Shown here piece after piece: positions 34,457 through 41,647 of a stretch of 64,000 bases of DNA. The notes beneath the pieces were generated by a model. The model worked only from the letters and a program-made list of their open reading frames with translations. It was not told the DNA's origin and ran no database searches. Source of the stretch: M3007 sp031398055 (GTDB taxonomy: Bacteria > Bacteroidota > Bacteroidia > Chitinophagales > Saprospiraceae). Numbering within the stretch: the stretch's first letter is position 1; each line of letters opens with the position of its first letter. The stretch lies in the NCBI GenBank assembly GCA_031398055.1, contig JANNMS010000119.1, positions 53,681 through 117,680 of the forward strand. Direction: 5' to 3'. A program made the translations under genes and the position numbers.

Positions 34457-35779
34457 TTATAAACGCCAATACCCAGCATTGGAACTTGATTTAAAAATAC
34501 CTTTCAAATCAAAAACAATAGGATTTGCTCCCATTTTGCTGTGCAAATCATTCATTTTCATTGATTTAAACTCCCGGTGCGCGACCGCCAAAACGATGGC
34601 ATCATAATTGTCGCCCGGATTTTCAGTCATTGTCAATTGATATTCGTGTGCAATTTCATTCGGCGAAGCGTGCGGGTCGGTAATATGGACATTGATGGAA
34701 TATCGCATCATTTCGCGTATCAAATCAACCACTTTTGAGTTTCTGATATCGGTAACGTCTTCTTTAAAAGTAATTCCCATCACCAAAACCTTGCACTGCG
34801 ATGGGTTTTTCCCAAATTCCAATAGTTTTTGAACCAATCTTTTTGCGATAAAACTCGGCACATCTTCGTTCGTTCCGCGACCAGACAATATCATTTTGGG
34901 CACAAAACCCAATTTCTGCGCTTTATAAGTCAAATAATACGGGTCAACACCGATGCAATGCCCGCCAACCAATCCAGGAAAGAATTTCAAAAAATTCCAC
35001 TTCGTCCCAGCTGCTTCCAAAACCTCGTTCGTGTCAATTCCCATCCGGTCAAAAATCATCGAAAGTTCGTTCATCAATGCGATATTGATATCGCGTTGTG
35101 TATTTTCAATCACTTTTGCAGCCTCGGCAACTTTAACAGACGGTGCTTTGTAAATCCCTGCTTTGATGATGTGGCCATAAGTTGCGGCAATATTTTCCAA
35201 TGAATCAGCATCGCAACCGGATACAATTTTCAATATCTTGGTCAGTGTTTTTTCTTTATCCCCTGGATTTATCCGCTCCGGTGAATAACCAAACTTAAAA
35301 TCCACACCTGCTTTTAAACCTGAATTTTCCTCCAAAATCGGCACACAATCTTCCTCCGTGCAACCGGGATAAACCGTTGATTCATAAACAACGTAATCAC
35401 CGCGTTTCAACACTTTTCCCAAGTTTTCAGAAGCCTTTTTTAAAGGTGTTAGATTGGGCACTTTATGTTGGTCAATATCAGTCGGAACGCCGATGATATG
35501 AAAATGGGCTTTTGCCAAATCCGCCGGGTTTGCTGTAAATTCAATGTCGCTTTTTTCAAAATCTGCGGCCACCAATTCATTGCTCGGGTCAATGTTTTGT
35601 TTCATTAAATCTATTCGGCTTTGATTGATATCAAAACCAATTACCCGAAAATATTTGGCGAATTCCAAAGCCAGTGGCAAGCCAACATATCCCAAACCTG
35701 TTACCGAAATTGCTTTCTTTTTGGAAAGCAAATCTTGAAAAATGTTATCGGATTCTATTATTTTTATTTGGTGAGTCAT
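34457..35779 (-). CDS. UDP-N-acetylhexosamine 6-dehydrogenase (WbpA/VipA type)
   Basis: 440 residues. The NAD-binding ISVTGLGYVGLPLALEFAKYF is at 24-43, the middle domain has ESTVYPGCTEE, FGYSPERINPGD and the catalytic segment FFPGLVGGHCIGVDPYYL with the active-site Cys in GGHCIG, and the third domain has LVMGITFKEDVTDIRNSKV. This is the WecC/WbpA/VipA layout. It oxidises the 6-OH of UDP-GlcNAc or UDP-GalNAc to the uronic acid, which is the substrate expected for the Gfo/Idh/MocA dehydrogenase at 21485. The start codon sits within a 14-base tandem repeat (35778-35812). Confidence 0.92.
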   Translation of the reverse strand: MTHQIKIIESDNIFQDLLSKKKAISVTGLGYVGLPLALEFAKYFRVIGFDINQSRIDLMKQNIDPSNELVAADFEKSDIEFTANPADLAKAHFHIIGVPTDIDQHKVPNLTPLKKASENLGKVLKRGDYVVYESTVYPGCTEEDCVPILEENSGLKAGVDFKFGYSPERINPGDKEKTLTKILKIVSGCDADSLENIAATYGHIIKAGIYKAPSVKVAEAAKVIENTQRDINIALMNELSMIFDRMGIDTNEVLEAAGTKWNFLKFFPGLVGGHCIGVDPYYLTYKAQKLGFVPKMILSGRGTNEDVPSFIAKRLVQKLLEFGKNPSQCKVLVMGITFKEDVTDIRNSKVVDLIREMMRYSINVHITDPHASPNEIAHEYQLTMTENPGDNYDAIVLAVAHREFKSMKMNDLHSKMGANPIVFDLKGIFKSSSNAGYWRL

Positions 35780-35812
35780 CGTTTATAGTTCATCGTTTAT
35801 AGTTCATCGTTC
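35778..35812. repeat. 2.5 copies of a 14-base tandem repeat over a start codon
   Basis: The unit ATCGTTTATAGTTC occurs twice at 35778-35791 and 35792-35805, with a partial third copy to 35812. On the minus strand it reads GAACTATAAACGAT, and the last copy supplies the ATG of the UDP-sugar dehydrogenase gene. No known protein site is evident. It fills most of the 39-base gap to the cysN gene and may have arisen by slippage. Confidence 0.75.
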
Positions 35813-35818
35813 AAATGA

Positions 35819-37072
35819 CTAACTTATCATCCCCGCAGCAACCGTTGAGTTTGTCGCTTCATCTATTAAAATTACGCTACCCGTAATCCTGTTTTTCTGA
35901 TATTCATCAATAAACAAAGGCTTGGTAGTGCGGATAACAATCTTGGCAATATCATTACTATTGATAACCAAATCGTCCAGATTTCTATGCAAAGTATTGA
36001 TATCCAACTTGTACCGAATTTCCTTAATGATACAACGCGCTTCCTGGGTCGTGTGCCGGATAGCATATTTCCCATTCAATTGCAAAGATTTTGCATGGTC
36101 AAACCAACAGATCATCAATTGGATATCTTGCGAAATATCAGGTTGGTTTTGTGGCCGCACAATCATATCGCCACGGCTCAAATCGTAATCTTCTTTTAAT
36201 AAAATAGTCACCGACATTGGCGGAAATGCTTCTTCAATTTCACCATCAAAAGTGTCTATCTTTTCAATAGTCGTTGTAAAACCAGACGGCAACAACAAAA
36301 CTTCATCGCCTTTTCGCAATTTCCCACCCGCAACCCGGCCAGAATAACCGCGATAATCATGGTAATCATCGTTGTTCGGACGGATAACATATTGAACCGG
36401 AAAACGCACATCAATCATGTTGTGGTCGCTGCCGATGTGCACATTTTCAAGATAATACAACAAAGTCATGCCTTCATACCACGACATTTTTTCGCTGCGG
36501 TTGACCACGTTATCTCCATTTAATGCAGAAATTGGAATAAAACTCAGGTCTTTTATATTCAATTTAGAGGCAAAATCCTCAAATTCTTCTTTGATGTTTT
36601 CATAAATTTTTTCATCATAATCCATCAAATCCATCTTATTGATGCACAAAACGAGGTGCGGGATTTGCAATAAAGACGCAATGATTGCATGACGGCGCGT
36701 CTGTTCAACAACGCCTTGACGTGCATCTACCAAAACCAAAGCCACATTTGCAGTGCTTGCCCCAGTCACCATATTTCTGGTGTATTGAATATGGCCGGGC
36801 GTGTCGGCGATAATAAATTTACGTTTTGGTGTAGAAAAATAACGATAAGCCACGTCAATCGTAATCCCTTGTTCGCGTTCCGAGCGCAAACCGTCGGTCA
36901 ATAATGCCAAATTGATGCCTTCTTCCCCACGTTTTGTGGTTGCCAATTCGAGGGCTTCGATTTGGTCTTGAAAAATAGATTTTGAATCGTACAACAAACG
37001 CCCAATCAATGTTGATTTGCCGTCGTCCACCGAACCTGCGGTTGTAAATCTTAATAATTCTGTTGTGGTCAT
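35819..37072 (-). CDS. cysN: Sulfate adenylyltransferase GTPase subunit
   Basis: 417 residues. G1 is TAGSVDDGKSTLIGRLLYD (Gly13-Ser20), G3 is DTPGH (Asp90-His94) and G4 is NKMD (145-148), in the elongation-factor-like arrangement of CysN. It is single, without the APS kinase domain found in NodQ, which fits a separate CysC upstream. With CysD it makes APS from sulfate and ATP, driven by GTP. It is separated from cysD by a 77-base gap containing a perfect palindrome (37109-37141). Confidence 0.94.
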   Translation of the reverse strand: MTTTELLRFTTAGSVDDGKSTLIGRLLYDSKSIFQDQIEALELATTKRGEEGINLALLTDGLRSEREQGITIDVAYRYFSTPKRKFIIADTPGHIQYTRNMVTGASTANVALVLVDARQGVVEQTRRHAIIASLLQIPHLVLCINKMDLMDYDEKIYENIKEEFEDFASKLNIKDLSFIPISALNGDNVVNRSEKMSWYEGMTLLYYLENVHIGSDHNMIDVRFPVQYVIRPNNDDYHDYRGYSGRVAGGKLRKGDEVLLLPSGFTTTIEKIDTFDGEIEEAFPPMSVTILLKEDYDLSRGDMIVRPQNQPDISQDIQLMICWFDHAKSLQLNGKYAIRHTTQEARCIIKEIRYKLDINTLHRNLDDLVINSNDIAKIVIRTTKPLFIDEYQKNRITGSVILIDEATNSTVAAGMIS

Positions 37073-37108
37073 TTATCTTTGTGATTGCTTGATTAGTTAT
37101 TTGAATTT

Positions 37109-37141
37109 AGATTTGTCAACTTTTTAAAAGTTGACAAATCT
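37109..37141. repeat. Perfect 16-base-arm intergenic palindrome, family A
   Basis: The arms AGATTTGTCAACTTTT (37109-37124) and its exact reverse complement (37126-37141) are separated by one base. It lies between cysD and cysN. Its outer bases AGATTT...AAATCTGG are shared with the palindrome at 4662-4694. A folded hairpin of this size between two subunits of one enzyme could tune their ratio or protect the mRNA ends, or it may be a mobile palindromic element. No U-tract follows on the minus strand. Confidence 0.8.
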
Positions 37142-37149
37142 GGGGCATC

Positions 37150-38049
37150 TTAAAAATAACCCTCTTTCTTGCGGTCTTCCATAGAAGTTTCTGAACGTTT
37201 ATCATCTGAACGACCACCACGCTCCGTCATCCGAGTCGTCGAAACTTCCTCAATGATTTTTTCAATCGTATTTGCCTCAGATTCCCAAACTCCGGTGCAA
37301 GTCACATCGCCAATCGTCCGGCAACGGATGGACGTTTCAAAAACATTTTCTTCTGGTTTCCGGGCAATCAAATCGCTTTCCGCAAGCAACGTCCCGCTCC
37401 GCCAAAATACCCGGCGTTGGTGTGCAAAGTACAAAGACGGCAAGGGAAAATTCTCCGCACCGAGGTATTGCCAAACATCCAATTCCGTCCAATTTGAAAT
37501 CGGGAAAACCCGAAAATGCTCCCCAAAATGTTTTTTTCCGTTGAACAAATTCCAAAGTTCTGGCCGCTGATTTTTTGGGTCCCACTGCCCAAATTCATCG
37601 CGGTGCGAAAAAAACCTTTCTTTCGCGCGCGCTTTTTCTTCATCTCGACGACCGCCGCCGAGTGCAGCGTCGTATTTTCCTTTTTCCAAAGCATCCAAAA
37701 GCACAGGCGTTTGAATCCCGTTTCGGCTGGCGTTGAACCCTTTTTCTTCGTGCACCACGCCTTTGTCAATCGCGTCTTGAACCGAGGCGACTATCAATTT
37801 AAGGCCAAATTTTTCCACCAACCAATCCCGATATTCAATCGTTTCTGGAAAATTATGACCCGTGTCAATGTGCAAAAGTGGGAACGGCAAACGCGCCGGA
37901 TGGAACGCTTTTATCGCCAAATAAGTCATCAAAATAGAGTCTTTTCCACCCGAAAACATGATAACCGGGTTCTGAAATTGCGCAACTACTTCTCTAATTA
38001 TAAAGATAGACTCGCTTTCTAATTCTTTTAAATGGTCTAAATGATTCAT
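37150..38049 (-). CDS. cysD: Sulfate adenylyltransferase small subunit
   Basis: 299 residues, the usual length of CysD. The PP-loop SGGKDSILMTYLAIKAF (33-49) binds ATP, HIDTGHNFPETIEYRDWLV follows, and GGRRDEEKARAKER and IFPISNWTELDVWQYL are the further PAPS reductase-like motifs of the family. The C-terminal TERGGRSDDKRSETSMEDRKKEGYF is also typical. It makes APS together with CysN. It begins 15 bases after the end of the APS kinase gene upstream, so cysC, cysD and cysN are one unit. Confidence 0.95.
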   Translation of the reverse strand: MNHLDHLKELESESIFIIREVVAQFQNPVIMFSGGKDSILMTYLAIKAFHPARLPFPLLHIDTGHNFPETIEYRDWLVEKFGLKLIVASVQDAIDKGVVHEEKGFNASRNGIQTPVLLDALEKGKYDAALGGGRRDEEKARAKERFFSHRDEFGQWDPKNQRPELWNLFNGKKHFGEHFRVFPISNWTELDVWQYLGAENFPLPSLYFAHQRRVFWRSGTLLAESDLIARKPEENVFETSIRCRTIGDVTCTGVWESEANTIEKIIEEVSTTRMTERGGRSDDKRSETSMEDRKKEGYF

Positions 38050-38064
38050 TATTTAAGTGTTGAT

Positions 38065-38718
38065 TTAAAAGTTATGGGCGATAAGAAATTGTTCATCGTT
38101 CTTAACTTTTAACTCAAAATTTATAACTTTTAAAATTTTATTGAATAGAAAATCTACACTTTCTCTGATGTCTTGTTGGTCGGTCCTGATTTCCAAAAAT
38201 GGGTTTTCAGGTGCTTCGAACGGCGAATTTATACCCGTAAAATCTTTGATTTCTCCCGCCCGTGCCTTTTTATAAAGACCTTTTACATCGCGGTTTTCAC
38301 AAACTTCAATAGGCGCATTCACATAAACTTCCAAAAAATCAGCCTCGCCGATAATGTTTTTGGCCTGTTCTCTTATTTCAATAGTAGGGCTGACAAACGA
38401 ACAAATCGTGATAATCCCAGAATTCAAATACAATTTAGCCACCTCTGCAATCCGCCGAATATTTTCAGTTCTATCTTCAATTGAAAAACCGAGATTGTTG
38501 TTTATTCCAGAACGAACATTATCGCCATCCAAAATTTGACTGATAAAACCATTGTAAAATAGTTTTCTTTCCAAATTTATGGCAATCGTACTTTTTCCTG
38601 AACCCGACAGACCCGTCATCCAAATTACTTTGCTGTGTTGATTCAACAATGCTTCGCGGTCTGCACGGCTCAGCATTTTTTCAAAAATTGGATGGATATT
38701 TTCGCTTGTGTTTTTCAA
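38065..38718 (-). CDS. cysC: Adenylylsulfate (APS) kinase
   Basis: 217 residues. The P-loop GLSGSGKSTIAINLE is at 36-50 and the later LDGDNVRSGINNNLGFSIEDR and VSPTIEIREQAKNII carry the APS-binding parts of the family. It adds the 3'-phosphate to make PAPS. The last about 18 residues (INFELKVKNDEQFLIAHNF) go beyond the conserved domain and could be due to loss of an earlier stop codon. The product could feed the sulfotransferase at 14763. It is 11 bases from the aminotransferase gene. Confidence 0.94.
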   Translation of the reverse strand: MKNTSENIHPIFEKMLSRADREALLNQHSKVIWMTGLSGSGKSTIAINLERKLFYNGFISQILDGDNVRSGINNNLGFSIEDRTENIRRIAEVAKLYLNSGIITICSFVSPTIEIREQAKNIIGEADFLEVYVNAPIEVCENRDVKGLYKKARAGEIKDFTGINSPFEAPENPFLEIRTDQQDIRESVDFLFNKILKVINFELKVKNDEQFLIAHNF

Positions 38719-38729
38719 TTTCAGGTTTT

Positions 38730-39854
38730 TTAAACTCCAAAAAACGCGTTCAACGTTTTGCCTATTTTTTCAATAATTTCAACGTCCGGTTCGCTGTGCA
38801 TCGGCAAGGAAATCACCTGTTCGCACAATTTGTCAGCAACCGGAAACTGGCTGCCCGGGCGGTGGTATTTTTTGAAAGCCAACTGTTTTTGCAGCGGCAC
38901 TGGGTAATAAATCATCGCAGAAACCCCGTTCGATTCGAGGTGTTTTTTCAAATCGTCGCGCCGACTGTTTTTGACTTTCAAAGTGTATTGATGAAAAACA
39001 TGGTCTGAAAACGCCGCTCGCGCTGGAACTTCTACATTTTGATTTTTTGAAAAAAGGCCGTCGTACAAACTGGCAAAATGCTGCCGACTGGAATTGTATT
39101 TGTCCAAATTCCTCAATTTGATTCTTAAAATTGCTGCCTGAATTGCATCCAACCGAGAATTCACGCCCAAAACATCGTGGTAATACATCCGACTTTGGCC
39201 GTGATTGGCAATCATTTTAATTTTACCGGCCAATTCTGCATCGTTTGTAAACATTGCTCCGCCGTCGCCCATGCAGCCCAAGTTTTTGGAAGGGAAAAAA
39301 GACGTGCAGCCGATGTGGCCAATCGTCCCAGTTTTTGCAGTCGTTTTATCTGGAAAAGTATAAGTCGCGCCAATTGCCTGCGCGTTATCTTCGATAACAA
39401 AAAGCTTGTGTTTTTCAGCGATTTCCATGATTGAAAACATATCCGCACTCTGCCCAAAAAGATGCACCGGGACTATCGCTTTTGTCTTTTTTGTTATCGC
39501 TTTTTCTATCTGATTTACATCAATATTGAACGTGTTTGGGTCAACGTCAATCATAACAGGTTTTAATCTCAAAAGCCCGATTACTTCCGCCGTCGCAACA
39601 TAAGTAAACGCTGGCACAATCACTTCGTCGCCCGGTTTCAAACCGACAGCCATCAACGCGATTTGCAAGGCATCTGTACCATTTGCACACGGAATTACAT
39701 GGTTAACCCCCAAATATTCGCCCAATTCCTTTGCAAAACCATCCACTTCCGCACCGCCAATATATCGTCCGGAATCAATTACCGACTTGATAGCCGCATC
39801 AATTTCCGTTCGGATTTTTTGGTGTTGGCTATGTAAATCTACCATTTGTATCAT
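38730..39854 (-). CDS. WbpE-like sugar aminotransferase (DegT/DnrJ type)
   Basis: 374 residues from the chosen start MIQMVDLHSQHQ at 39852-39854. An upstream in-frame ATG (39935) would add 27 residues encoded by a repetitive intergenic stretch, which is unlikely. PLP Lys190 lies in CTSFFPSKNLGCMGDGG, with CANGTDALQIALMAVGL and FVIEDNAQAIGATY as the other sites. The FFPSK-LGC-GDGG form is the one in WbpE of Pseudomonas, which aminates C3 of UDP-3-keto-GlcNAcA. It may act with the Gfo/Idh/MocA dehydrogenase and acyltransferase at 21 kb, or on another sugar, since a second aminotransferase sits beside those two. Confidence 0.9.
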   Translation of the reverse strand: MIQMVDLHSQHQKIRTEIDAAIKSVIDSGRYIGGAEVDGFAKELGEYLGVNHVIPCANGTDALQIALMAVGLKPGDEVIVPAFTYVATAEVIGLLRLKPVMIDVDPNTFNIDVNQIEKAITKKTKAIVPVHLFGQSADMFSIMEIAEKHKLFVIEDNAQAIGATYTFPDKTTAKTGTIGHIGCTSFFPSKNLGCMGDGGAMFTNDAELAGKIKMIANHGQSRMYYHDVLGVNSRLDAIQAAILRIKLRNLDKYNSSRQHFASLYDGLFSKNQNVEVPARAAFSDHVFHQYTLKVKNSRRDDLKKHLESNGVSAMIYYPVPLQKQLAFKKYHRPGSQFPVADKLCEQVISLPMHSEPDVEIIEKIGKTLNAFFGV

Positions 39855-39863
39855 TGGAAATTT

Positions 39864-39925
39864 GTTATTGGTTATTAGGGAGTTGGTTATTTGAAAACTG
39901 GCAGATGTAACTAATAACCAGTAAC
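39864..39925. repeat. Imperfect inverted repeat in the gap before the aminotransferase
   Basis: GTTATTGGTTATTAG (39864-39878) and CTAATAACCAGTAAC (39911-39925) pair with one mismatch. Related words such as AATAACCA recur on both sides to about 39940. The gap of 180 bases between the regulator and the first biosynthetic gene also has a small CTTCGCC hairpin near 39950. No clear promoter was found; the nearest candidate on the minus strand is a weak -7-like TAGACTTTC. Confidence 0.55.
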
Positions 39926-40023
39926 AAATAACCAATCACCAAGACAAGGCTTCGCCTTTGATAAGTTGCGAGGCACTTATCTCCCGAAAGTCTATTTTTA
40001 CTAAAAAACATTCAATAAAAGAG

Positions 40024-40052
40024 AAACCAATCAATTACGCACTGATTGGTTT
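40024..40052 (-). terminator. Candidate intrinsic terminator of the regulator gene
   Basis: On the minus strand, a hairpin of ten-base arms (AAACCAATCA and TGATTGGTTT) encloses the stop codon of the regulator gene at 40035-40037 and is followed by TTTCTCTTTT. The arms and U-rich tail fit an intrinsic terminator. Transcription from the regulator promoter into the biosynthetic genes would have to read through it, or they would need their own promoter in the gap. Confidence 0.55.
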
Positions 40053-40583
40053 TTCCCAAAGAAGTAAAGATTTATGAAAAAATTTATCCTGAGTATCGCT
40101 GAACGTGATGAACTCGTTGGATAAAAAAGTGAGATAGCGCACTTTGCGGTTGATCAGTTTTTCTGCTTTTTCAACCAAATTCAATAGATAGGCTTTGTCA
40201 ACATCGCCCACGATGATTAAATCAATCACCGGAGAATCCAGGCCTTTGGCAAATTCACCCGTCAAAAACACCTTTTCCACGTTGCCCAATTTATTGATGA
40301 CGTTTTCAATAATTCGGTCGAGCCCGATGTGTTTCATTAAAATATTATGGATTTCCTGAAACAAGGGATGTTTGTCGTTGGCTTTGAACATTTTCCGGTT
40401 GCCCTCGGTGAACGAATTGAGCAAACTGGCATCCTCCAATCGGTTCAGTTCCACCCGAATCGAATTGGTACTTTCGCTAAACTCAGTCTCCAAATTCCGC
40501 AGGTACGTCTGACTGTTTTTGTTGAGGAAAAACCTCAACAACAGTTTTATGCGGGTGCGGGAAGAAATGAGTGCGTCAATCAT
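40035..40583 (-). CDS. Winged-helix regulator with degenerate nucleotidyltransferase domain
   Basis: 182 residues from ATG at 40581-40583; a TTG two codons upstream is less likely. The first 80 residues form a winged-helix DNA-binding domain (LISSRTRIKLLLRFFLNKN...YLRNLETEFSESTNSIRVELNRLEDASLL). The second half (about 95-160) resembles a minimal nucleotidyltransferase fold: FLTGEFAKGL takes the place of the GS motif, and only one Asp of the usual Asp-x-Asp is seen (VIDLIIVGD), so catalysis is doubtful. Similar fusions occur at the heads of polysaccharide loci in Bacteroidota. It begins five bases from a perfect palindrome and leads the whole minus-strand locus, so it probably regulates it and itself. 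Confidence 0.75.
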   Translation of the reverse strand: MIDALISSRTRIKLLLRFFLNKNSQTYLRNLETEFSESTNSIRVELNRLEDASLLNSFTEGNRKMFKANDKHPLFQEIHNILMKHIGLDRIIENVINKLGNVEKVFLTGEFAKGLDSPVIDLIIVGDVDKAYLLNLVEKAEKLINRKVRYLTFLSNEFITFSDTQDKFFHKSLLLWEKPISA

Positions 40584-40588
40584 GTTCA

Positions 40589-40615
40589 ATATTGAGTAGC
40601 AAAATTACTCAATAT
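40589..40615 (-). promoter_or_regulatory. Palindromic operator overlapping a -7 box
   Basis: The perfect inverted repeat ATATTGAGTA (40589-40598) and TACTCAATAT (40606-40615) with a seven-base spacer lies five bases upstream of the regulator start. On the minus strand the spacer forms TAATTTTG (40607-40600), which matches the Bacteroidota -7 consensus TAnnTTTG. A dimer bound here would block the promoter, as expected for autorepression. The -33 element was not clear. Confidence 0.6.
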
Positions 40616-40719
40616 CGTTTGCTTCTCGTGCATGATTGTTTGGATTTTTGATTTTTTGGAATGAATCTGTGTTCAATATTTGAAAACGGTGCAACTTTGC
40701 CTCCATTAAATCGCAGATT

Positions 40720-41127
40720 ATGACGACTTACTCCATCCAATTAAAGGAAACCGACCGGCAAAAAATTGATGCATTTATTCAATTTGTCAAAAGCCTGGAT
40801 TTTGTCCAGTCGGTCGAGGCATTTGCAAAAACGGCCCCGTCGAAAAAGAATACCGGGAAAACGGCCAATACCGACGGCTATCTTTCGGTGGACGAAATCC
40901 GCCGCCAATTTCCAAACGAATGGGTGCTTTTGGCCAATCCAGTGGCTGAAAATGTAGAAATTTTGGGCGGAACGGTCATCCTCCACGACCCCGAAAAACG
41001 GAACATGGCTCTCCGGGGAAGGGATTTGATAAAAAAATATGCCCGCGTCACCCATTTTTTTACCGGTGAAATGCCAAAACGGGCGACGATTGGCTTGATG
41101 AGAAAAGTGCAAACCGCCCAGCCATGA
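40720..41127 (+). CDS. Small unknown protein paired with a retropepsin-like gene
   Basis: 135 residues with no recognised domain. The centre, DGYLSVDEIRRQFPNEWVLLANPV, is the most distinctive part and is followed by GGTVILHDPEKRNMALRG. An N-terminal beta and helix segment (MTTYSIQLKETDRQKIDAFIQFVKSL) looks like a partner-binding or dimer part. It overlaps the aspartic protease-like gene by four bases (ATGA), so the two are co-translated and likely work together. The substrate is unknown. Confidence 0.75.
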   Translation: MTTYSIQLKETDRQKIDAFIQFVKSLDFVQSVEAFAKTAPSKKNTGKTANTDGYLSVDEIRRQFPNEWVLLANPVAENVEILGGTVILHDPEKRNMALRGRDLIKKYARVTHFFTGEMPKRATIGLMRKVQTAQP

Positions 41128-41519
41128 AAAAATTCCCTTTCCGATTGGATGCCCTCGAAACTGTGATCGTGGTTCAGGCCGAGGTTCAAAATTATGAAAT
41201 CAGACTTGCTTTGGACACGGCTGCTTCCCAAACTGTCATTGATTGGAATGTCCTTTTGATTTTAGGTTATTCGCCCAATGATCTGCGTGACCCGGTGGAA
41301 GTTGAAACCGCAAACGGAATTTTGGAGGCTTGGCGAATCAAAATCCGCAATCTCGAAACATTGGATTTGCACCGTTCCGATTTTGAAGTTTTGACCTACG
41401 ATTTTTTTGAAAAGGGGCTTTTTAGTCCGCAGGACGGGGTGCTTGGTCTGGATTTTTTCAAAAACACCATCCTGACCATTGATTTTCAAAAACACCAAGT
41501 TTGGGTTTCTGACAAATAA
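41124..41519 (+). CDS. Retropepsin-like aspartic protease-fold protein
   Basis: 131 residues, the size of a single retropepsin domain that works as a dimer. The active-site loop is LALDTAASQTVIDWNVL, with DTA in place of DTG or DSG, as in some bacterial relatives. The flap region VEVETANGILEAWRIKI and the conserved end DGVLGLDFFKNTILTIDFQKHQVWV (GLDFL-like) fit the fold. A protease acting on a cytosolic protein is possible; there is no signal peptide. It is coupled by overlap to the preceding small gene. Confidence 0.8.
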   Translation: MKKFPFRLDALETVIVVQAEVQNYEIRLALDTAASQTVIDWNVLLILGYSPNDLRDPVEVETANGILEAWRIKIRNLETLDLHRSDFEVLTYDFFEKGLFSPQDGVLGLDFFKNTILTIDFQKHQVWVSDK

Positions 41520-41595
41520 TTGCTGCATCAAAACTTGAAACCAGCCGTGCCGCCGTGGTTTTTCCATCCGAAATGCGGACGATAAATAGATTTGC

Positions 41596-41631
41596 CGTCG
41601 GCAAATTTTCAATTTCAAAAATTTGCCGACG
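41596..41631. terminator. Bidirectional terminator hairpin
   Basis: CGTCGGCAAATTTT (41596-41609) and its exact reverse complement (41618-41631) with an eight-base loop lie between the convergent retropepsin and unknown genes. T-rich runs follow on both sides (CTGTTTTTTCC on the plus strand; ATCTATTTATC on the minus strand). It could stop transcription of both. Confidence 0.7.
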
Positions 41632-41647
41632 CGCTGTTTTTTCCTTT

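Noticed and set aside
38730..39935. Aminotransferase start at 39935
   Set aside because: The extra 27 codons fall in a low-complexity intergenic inverted repeat; the family starts at MIQMVDLHSQ.
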